From positions 1 to 19,147 of the forward strand of contig DNCN01000199.1 of the NCBI GenBank assembly GCA_003485015.1: a stretch of DNA of 19,147 nt. The letters run 5' to 3'. Position numbers and translations under genes: made by a program. Source of the stretch: a bacterium. GTDB taxonomy: Bacteria > UBA9089. The notes below the pieces were generated by a model. It was not told the origin of the DNA. It ran no database searches and saw only the letters and a program-made list of their open reading frames with translations. Below, piece by piece: positions 15,023 to 19,147 of this stretch. How positions within the stretch are numbered: position 1 is the stretch's first letter; each line of letters opens with the position of its first letter.

Positions 15023-15832
15023 ATGCATGAGATTGTTGGAGTGAGATTTCCCAAAGAGACAAAGGTATACTATTATGAAACAGATGGTCTGGATCTTGAA
15101 CGGGAGGATTTCTGTGTTGTCCAGACCGATCGAGGAATTGATTTAGCCCAGGTGGTGGATGAGGCGAAGGTGATCGAAGATGACAAGATGCCTAAGGAGG
15201 CTTTCCCCAAGGTGCTCCGCAAGGCAACCCCATCTGATTTAGAACGGGTAAAGAAGAATGAAGCTGAAGAAGAACGGGCTTACAATATCTGCCTCAAAAA
15301 GATAGTTGACCGGGACTTGCCCATGAAATTGGTCGATACTCATCATGCCCTTGATGGTTCTAAGATAACCTTCTTCTTTACCGCTGAAGGACGGATAGAC
15401 TTTCGAGATCTAGTCAAGGATCTGGCCCACATCTTCAAAACAAGGATTGAGCTCCGGCAGATTGGGGTTAGAGATGAAGCGAAGATGTTTGGGGGGGTTG
15501 GTTCGTGTGGTCGGCTTTTATGTTGTACTACCTTCCTTGATAAATTTGACACAGTCTCGATCAAGATGGCTAAAGATCAGAACCTCATTCTCACTCCATC
15601 CAAGATCTCTGGGATATGTGGCCGGCTGATGTGCTGTTTAGCTTTCGAATGCCCACTTTATCAAGAAAAGAAGCTCTTTGGCACCAAAAATAGACAGCTG
15701 GGTGAAGGTAAAGAAAAAAAAGGGGCAATGGTTAATGATGCTAAATCTGTTAACCAAAAGGCCGCCGTTAAGTTCAAAGATAGGCAAAATGAGAAGACTG
15801 ACCTCCTTGCCCTTGATAAGGAGGTTAAATGA
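15023..15832 (+). CDS. ricT: PSP1-domain protein YaaT/RicT
   Basis: A 269-residue cytoplasmic protein of the YaaT/RicT family. In Bacillus subtilis RicT joins YlbF and YmcA in a complex that holds iron-sulphur clusters and modulates RNase Y processing, sporulation and competence. The PSP1 core spans roughly residues 60-150. A dense cysteine set follows: Cys162, 167, 168 in SCGRLLCCTTF and Cys199, 204, 205, 210 in GICGRLMCCLAFEC, the conserved ligand pattern of the family. The last 50 residues are Lys/Glu-rich and probably disordered. ATG behind AGAGAGG; its TGA overlaps the metG ATG by four bases. No YlbF or YmcA gene is in the window. Confidence 0.9.
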   Translation: MHEIVGVRFPKETKVYYYETDGLDLEREDFCVVQTDRGIDLAQVVDEAKVIEDDKMPKEAFPKVLRKATPSDLERVKKNEAEEERAYNICLKKIVDRDLPMKLVDTHHALDGSKITFFFTAEGRIDFRDLVKDLAHIFKTRIELRQIGVRDEAKMFGGVGSCGRLLCCTTFLDKFDTVSIKMAKDQNLILTPSKISGICGRLMCCLAFECPLYQEKKLFGTKNRQLGEGKEKKGAMVNDAKSVNQKAAVKFKDRQNEKTDLLALDKEVK

Positions 15833-17340
15833 AGTTTTACATTACCACTCCAATATATTATGTCAACGATCTGCCCCATTTAGGACATGTCTATACCAAT
15901 GTTGCCGCCGATACCCTAGCACGATATAAGCGCTTGTCTGGGTTTGACGTCTTCTTTCTTACCGGAACGGACGAGCATGGTCAGAAGATGGAACGTCAGG
16001 CGGCAAAGGAAGGTATTCGACCGCAGGAACTGGCGGATCGGGTAGTGGTGAAGTTTAAAGAACTTTGGAAGAGGCTCGATATCTCTAATGACGATTTTAT
16101 CCGCACCACCGAATCCCGTCACATCCAAGGGGCTACCAAACTCTTTGAGAAGATATATCGAGGAGGCGGTATTAACAAGGGTAGATACCAGGGCTGGTAC
16201 TGCACCCCCTGCGAAAGCTACTGGAGTGAGCGGGAGTTTGATAAGGACCAAGAATGTCCTAGTTGTCGCCGTCCCTGTGAATGGGTTGAAGAGGAGAGCT
16301 ACTTCTTTAGGATGAGTACTTACCAAGAGAAGATCCTTAGATATATCGAGGAGGATCCAGCCTTCATCCAACCAGGGAGTCGAAGGACAGAGATTCTCAA
16401 CCTCATTAAAGAAGGCTTGAGAGATCTCTCCATCAGTCGCAGTTCATTCAGTTGGGGCATCCCTGTACCTATAGATCCGAAGGGTGGAGTTATCTATGTC
16501 TGGTTTGAAGCCCTGATTAACTACCTTACTGGATGTGGCTTTGGGGCCGATGATGAGAGATTTGAACGTTATTGGCCAGCTGATATTCAGATCATTGGTA
16601 AGGACATCTTGAGATTTCATGCGATTATCTGGCCAACCATGCTTATGGCCGCAGGACTCTCTCCTCCAAAGAAGATTTTTGCTCATGGTTGGTGGATGGT
16701 CAAAGGGAGGAAGATGTCTAAATCCTTAGGAAACATGGTAAATCCGCACCAACTCATCGATGAATTTGGTCAGGATGCTTTACGCTACTTTCTCCTTCGA
16801 GAGGTTCCTTTTGGCTTAGACGGAGATTTTTCTAAAGAAGCCCTCATCAATCGGATAAATGCCGATTTGGCCAATGACTTGGGAAACCTTGTGAGTCGCA
16901 TTTTGGGCATGCTCCAGCTATACACCGATTCTAAAATTCCTCATCCGAGAGGCTCAGAAGATGGATTCCAAGATATTTTTCTGAAGATTCCTATGGAGGT
17001 AAATGGGTTTATGGAGGAGCTGGTTTTCAATCAGGTGCTCATCCGTATCTGGGATCTCGTACATTCTACTAACGAATACATCGACCAAAAGGCCCCCTGG
17101 AGACTTGAAAGAGACGACCCATATCTTTCTACAATTCTGTATACTTTAAGTGAAACCTTGCGTTATATCGCCCTTCTCATCTTTCCTTTTATGCCGAATA
17201 CAGCCAGGAAGATGTGGGATCAATTGGGTATTGAGGAATCGATAGAAAATCAAGGACTTACCTCCCTTACCAGATGGGGCGTGATAAAACCAGGAACAAG
17301 GACAGTTAGAGGAGAACCCCTCTTTCCGAGAATAGGGTAG
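15829..17340 (+). CDS. metG: Methionyl-tRNA synthetase, core form without C-terminal domain
   Basis: A 503-residue class-I aminoacyl-tRNA synthetase charging tRNA-Met. The ATP site reads HLGH at 17-20 (variant of HIGH) and KMSKS at 295-299. A zinc knuckle is formed by CTPC at 125-128 and CPSC at 143-146. DVFFLTGTDEHGQK and IGKDILRFHAIIWP are standard MetRS sequences. The protein ends at PLFPRIG, where the catalytic plus anticodon-binding core ends in longer homologues; the ~150-residue EMAPII-like tRNA-binding domain found in Bacillus and E. coli enzymes is absent and no separate copy lies in the 85 bases that follow. ATGA overlap with ricT. Confidence 0.96.
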   Translation: MKFYITTPIYYVNDLPHLGHVYTNVAADTLARYKRLSGFDVFFLTGTDEHGQKMERQAAKEGIRPQELADRVVVKFKELWKRLDISNDDFIRTTESRHIQGATKLFEKIYRGGGINKGRYQGWYCTPCESYWSEREFDKDQECPSCRRPCEWVEEESYFFRMSTYQEKILRYIEEDPAFIQPGSRRTEILNLIKEGLRDLSISRSSFSWGIPVPIDPKGGVIYVWFEALINYLTGCGFGADDERFERYWPADIQIIGKDILRFHAIIWPTMLMAAGLSPPKKIFAHGWWMVKGRKMSKSLGNMVNPHQLIDEFGQDALRYFLLREVPFGLDGDFSKEALINRINADLANDLGNLVSRILGMLQLYTDSKIPHPRGSEDGFQDIFLKIPMEVNGFMEELVFNQVLIRIWDLVHSTNEYIDQKAPWRLERDDPYLSTILYTLSETLRYIALLIFPFMPNTARKMWDQLGIEESIENQGLTSLTRWGVIKPGTRTVRGEPLFPRIG

Positions 17341-17425
17341 TCTCCAGAGGGTGGAATCTTCCTAAGTTCCTTACAGAGGATAGACCTTTCCTAAAGATCA
17401 TAAGAAAGGGGTATTATAAAGACCT

Positions 17426-18673
17426 ATGTCTTTAAAAGAGAAGAGAGAGTATCGGACCGTAGAGGAGATTACAGGGCTACCTTCTATTCCCCTTATCTCC
17501 CTGGGCATTGGTTCGTTGTTGGCAGAGACAGGTCAACTGGCTATTCTCTATTTGAGCATTTTCTGGTATGAGAAGAGACAAGAGGGTCTTGATTGGCCCG
17601 TCTGGGACATGATCTTGAAAGAGACGGCCTCAATCTTAAAGGAGATGCATGGGGAGATCTTTCGCAAAGACGATATTGTCTCTACCTACAAGGACCAGAA
17701 GAACAATCTCTTGATCATTCTCTCTCCTCCAAGGGCAAAGGATCATATGTTAGAAATTGAGGATCTTAAAATAACCCGGGACCGAGTCTATCAGCATTTA
17801 AAGGAAAGAGTGGAACAGAGGTTGGGTCCCTATGAATTTCAGAGATTTGGCTTTCGCATAGGCTATAGCGTGGCTTATAAAGCACCGGGGCTATCTGCGT
17901 TGACAAGTCTCGATAAGGCAGTGGAAGAAGCACACCAGATGGCCATTGAGGAAGAGGCTATGTGCCAACAGGACAAGACAGAGAAGTTGAGAGATCTCAT
18001 TACTCAGAGATCTATTCGGATTCTCTTTCAGCCTATCGTAAATTTTGCAAGCGGGGCGGTCTTGGGATATGAGGCACTCTCCCGGGGGTCAGAGGAGGAA
18101 CGTCTTGAGAATCCGGATCTTCTCTTCTACTTGGCTCACAAGGCAGATATGACATTTGTCTTAGAGGAGATCTGCCGCAAGAAGGCCATTTTGGATAGGA
18201 TCAATTTCAGTAAAGCCGAGAAACTCTTTCTCAACACTGAAGTGGAGTTAATCCACTGGGAGGAGCGTAAAGATCTGGAACTTGTGGCTGAGGCTGGGTT
18301 AAAACCAGAAGATGTTGTGATTGAATTAGATGAAAAAAAGTCCACCGGGTCAATGTTTCTCTTTCGTCAGGCAGCCAAACGCTTTCGGAAAGAAGGATTT
18401 TTAATAGCAATTAATGGTATAAATTCAAGCTACGAGAGTGTCCAGCCCGTGATAGAACTTCAGCCTGAGTTTATCAAGATAGGACCTCCGTTGATAAGGG
18501 GTATTGGCTTTAGTTCTACCAAACGGGAATTGGTAAAGGCTTTAGTTAAAATAGCAGAGGATCTACCTTCGATCATCATCGCCGTTAGGATAGAGACAGA
18601 GGAGGAGAGCAGGATTCTCCAAGAGTTAGGAGTATTGTATGGTCAGGGATACCTCCTTGGTCCTCCTCTTTAA
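17426..18673 (+). CDS. Degenerate GGDEF-EAL protein, probably catalytically inactive
   Basis: A 415-residue soluble protein. Residues ~12-190 follow the GGDEF fold (EITGLPSIPL, LAILYLSIFWYE, FGFRIGYSVAY), but the GGDEF signature position reads roughly DQKNN. Residues ~195-415 are an EAL domain: FQPIV, the E216-A217-L218 motif in GYEALSRG, Asn270 in FLNTEVE, Glu300 in VIELDE, Lys351 in FIKIG, Glu390 in RIETEEE, and the ending GYLLGPPL. Two key sites are lost: the metal-binding Asp-Asp of the usual DDFG motif is Asn330-Gly331 (IAINGINSS), and the Glu of AEGVE is Val387. Likely a c-di-GMP sensor or protein-binding scaffold rather than an active cyclase or phosphodiesterase; this is inference. 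It lies 85 bases after metG; AAGGGG stands rather far before the ATG. Confidence 0.8.
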   Translation: MSLKEKREYRTVEEITGLPSIPLISLGIGSLLAETGQLAILYLSIFWYEKRQEGLDWPVWDMILKETASILKEMHGEIFRKDDIVSTYKDQKNNLLIILSPPRAKDHMLEIEDLKITRDRVYQHLKERVEQRLGPYEFQRFGFRIGYSVAYKAPGLSALTSLDKAVEEAHQMAIEEEAMCQQDKTEKLRDLITQRSIRILFQPIVNFASGAVLGYEALSRGSEEERLENPDLLFYLAHKADMTFVLEEICRKKAILDRINFSKAEKLFLNTEVELIHWEERKDLELVAEAGLKPEDVVIELDEKKSTGSMFLFRQAAKRFRKEGFLIAINGINSSYESVQPVIELQPEFIKIGPPLIRGIGFSSTKRELVKALVKIAEDLPSIIIAVRIETEEESRILQELGVLYGQGYLLGPPL

Positions 18674-18866
18674 GCAAGATGTCCTGTCTTGGAAGATGAA
18701 AAAAATTATCCTGTTCTACAAAACTACCTCAAGATGGAAATGTATAAGGAAGATTAATGAGAATAGTAAAGAGTAAAGACGAGTAGAGCTTTATGGGGTA
18801 CTTGGCTATTTTAAGGGCCTAAATGAGAAATCTAAAACCCATGCCCTTCACCCCTGGCTTGTGTGA

Positions 18867-19147
18867 CTCTTCCTTGTAACTATAACTATCCAATCCTTAA
18901 TTTGGGGATTTTCATTCAGAGGAAGGGATTTATCATATGTCATTGGAGACCAAGGGGCCTATTTAGAAGTAGCCACGCATCTTAAAAATAAGGAAGGGTT
19001 TGTCTTTTACGGCTTAGATCCTTATAACCCCAAAGAGAATCTTATCTATCCCGAGAACATTAGACATCCACTCTATATAGTATTACTCTCCCTCTTTGCC
19101 TCAGAGGAGCCCATCTTCTTCTTTAAATTGGATGTTCACCTCAAATG
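18867..19147 (+). pseudogene. N-terminal part of a GT39-like membrane glycosyltransferase, without a normal start; runs off the right edge
   Basis: This frame stays open from 18867 to the end. It reads as one membrane helix (LFLVTITIQSLIWGFSF), then an acidic loop (YVIGDQGAYLEVATHLKN), then RHPLYIVLLSLF. That pattern (helix, Asp-rich loop, 'HPLYxxLLSLF' second helix) resembles the N-terminus of family-39-type lipid-sugar-dependent transferases such as ArnT or PMT. No ATG, GTG or TTG precedes the conserved part in this frame; a TGA lies at 18864-18866, and the frame continues open upstream of it (KTHALHPWLV) as far as a TAA near 18773. Either a premature stop or frameshift has broken it, the base call is wrong, or translation starts at an unusual codon. 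Labelled pseudogene with caution; only ~93 residues are visible. Confidence 0.4.

Noticed and set aside
18675..18695. CAAGA/TCTTG inverted repeat after the EAL gene as a terminator
   Set aside because: Only five pairs, seven-base loop and no T-run after it.
18700..18780. 26-codon open frame starting MKKIILFYK
   Set aside because: Very short, no clear ribosome binding site and no recognisable similarity; kept as non-coding gap before the glycosyltransferase frame.
1..19147. CRISPR arrays, tRNA or rRNA genes, insertion sequences, toxin-antitoxin or phage-defence modules
   Set aside because: I looked for regular repeats, tRNA-like cloverleaf ends, transposase motifs and small paired genes and found none that hold up.

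Overview
This window is a compact, almost purely bacterial housekeeping region. Two gene trains point away from each other from an intergenic gap at about 10590-10863. I see no rRNA, tRNA, CRISPR array, insertion sequence or phage gene. The gene content suggests an uncultured or poorly sampled anaerobic bacterium. Evidence for this is a ferredoxin-dependent 2-oxoacid oxidoreductase, the MEP isoprenoid pathway (Dxs), RNase Y with YmdB, and the tmk-yaaR-holB-yaaT(ricT)-metG order best known from Firmicutes. I cannot name a phylum from sequence alone. Genes overlap or nearly abut, and many start with GTG or TTG (at least one apparently with CTG or ATT).

Leftward train (minus strand, in transcription order): rny (RNase Y), ymdB, xseA, xseB, a short-chain polyprenyl diphosphate synthase (ispA-like), dxs, nadK, a 2x[4Fe-4S] ferredoxin, an ABC ATPase, an ABC-2-like permease, and the start of a 2-oxoacid:ferredoxin oxidoreductase alpha subunit (VorB/KorA type) that runs off the left edge. 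A good sigma70-like promoter lies ahead of rny. The ferredoxin and the alpha subunit look like the delta and alpha subunits of one enzyme, with the ABC transporter pair lodged between them.

Rightward train (plus strand): argB, argD, tmk, yaaR, holB, yaaT/ricT, metG, a GGDEF-EAL-like protein with lost catalytic residues, and at the right edge a coding stretch for an apparent GT39-like membrane glycosyltransferase with no normal start. argB-argD (arginine synthesis) runs without a gap into the tmk-yaaR-holB-yaaT-metG block (dTTP supply, clamp loader, RNA-decay or development factor, translation).

The points most worth checking are: (1) xseA has no ATG/GTG/TTG start and probably begins at CTG (or ATT) inside the end of ymdB, behind a strong GGAGGT; (2) an ABC exporter splits a KOR-type operon; (3) a doubly degenerate GGDEF-EAL protein sits after metG; (4) RNase Y and YmdB lie in the same locus as RicT, the RNase Y partner known from Bacillus; (5) the right-edge glycosyltransferase has an in-frame TGA where its N-terminus should be.
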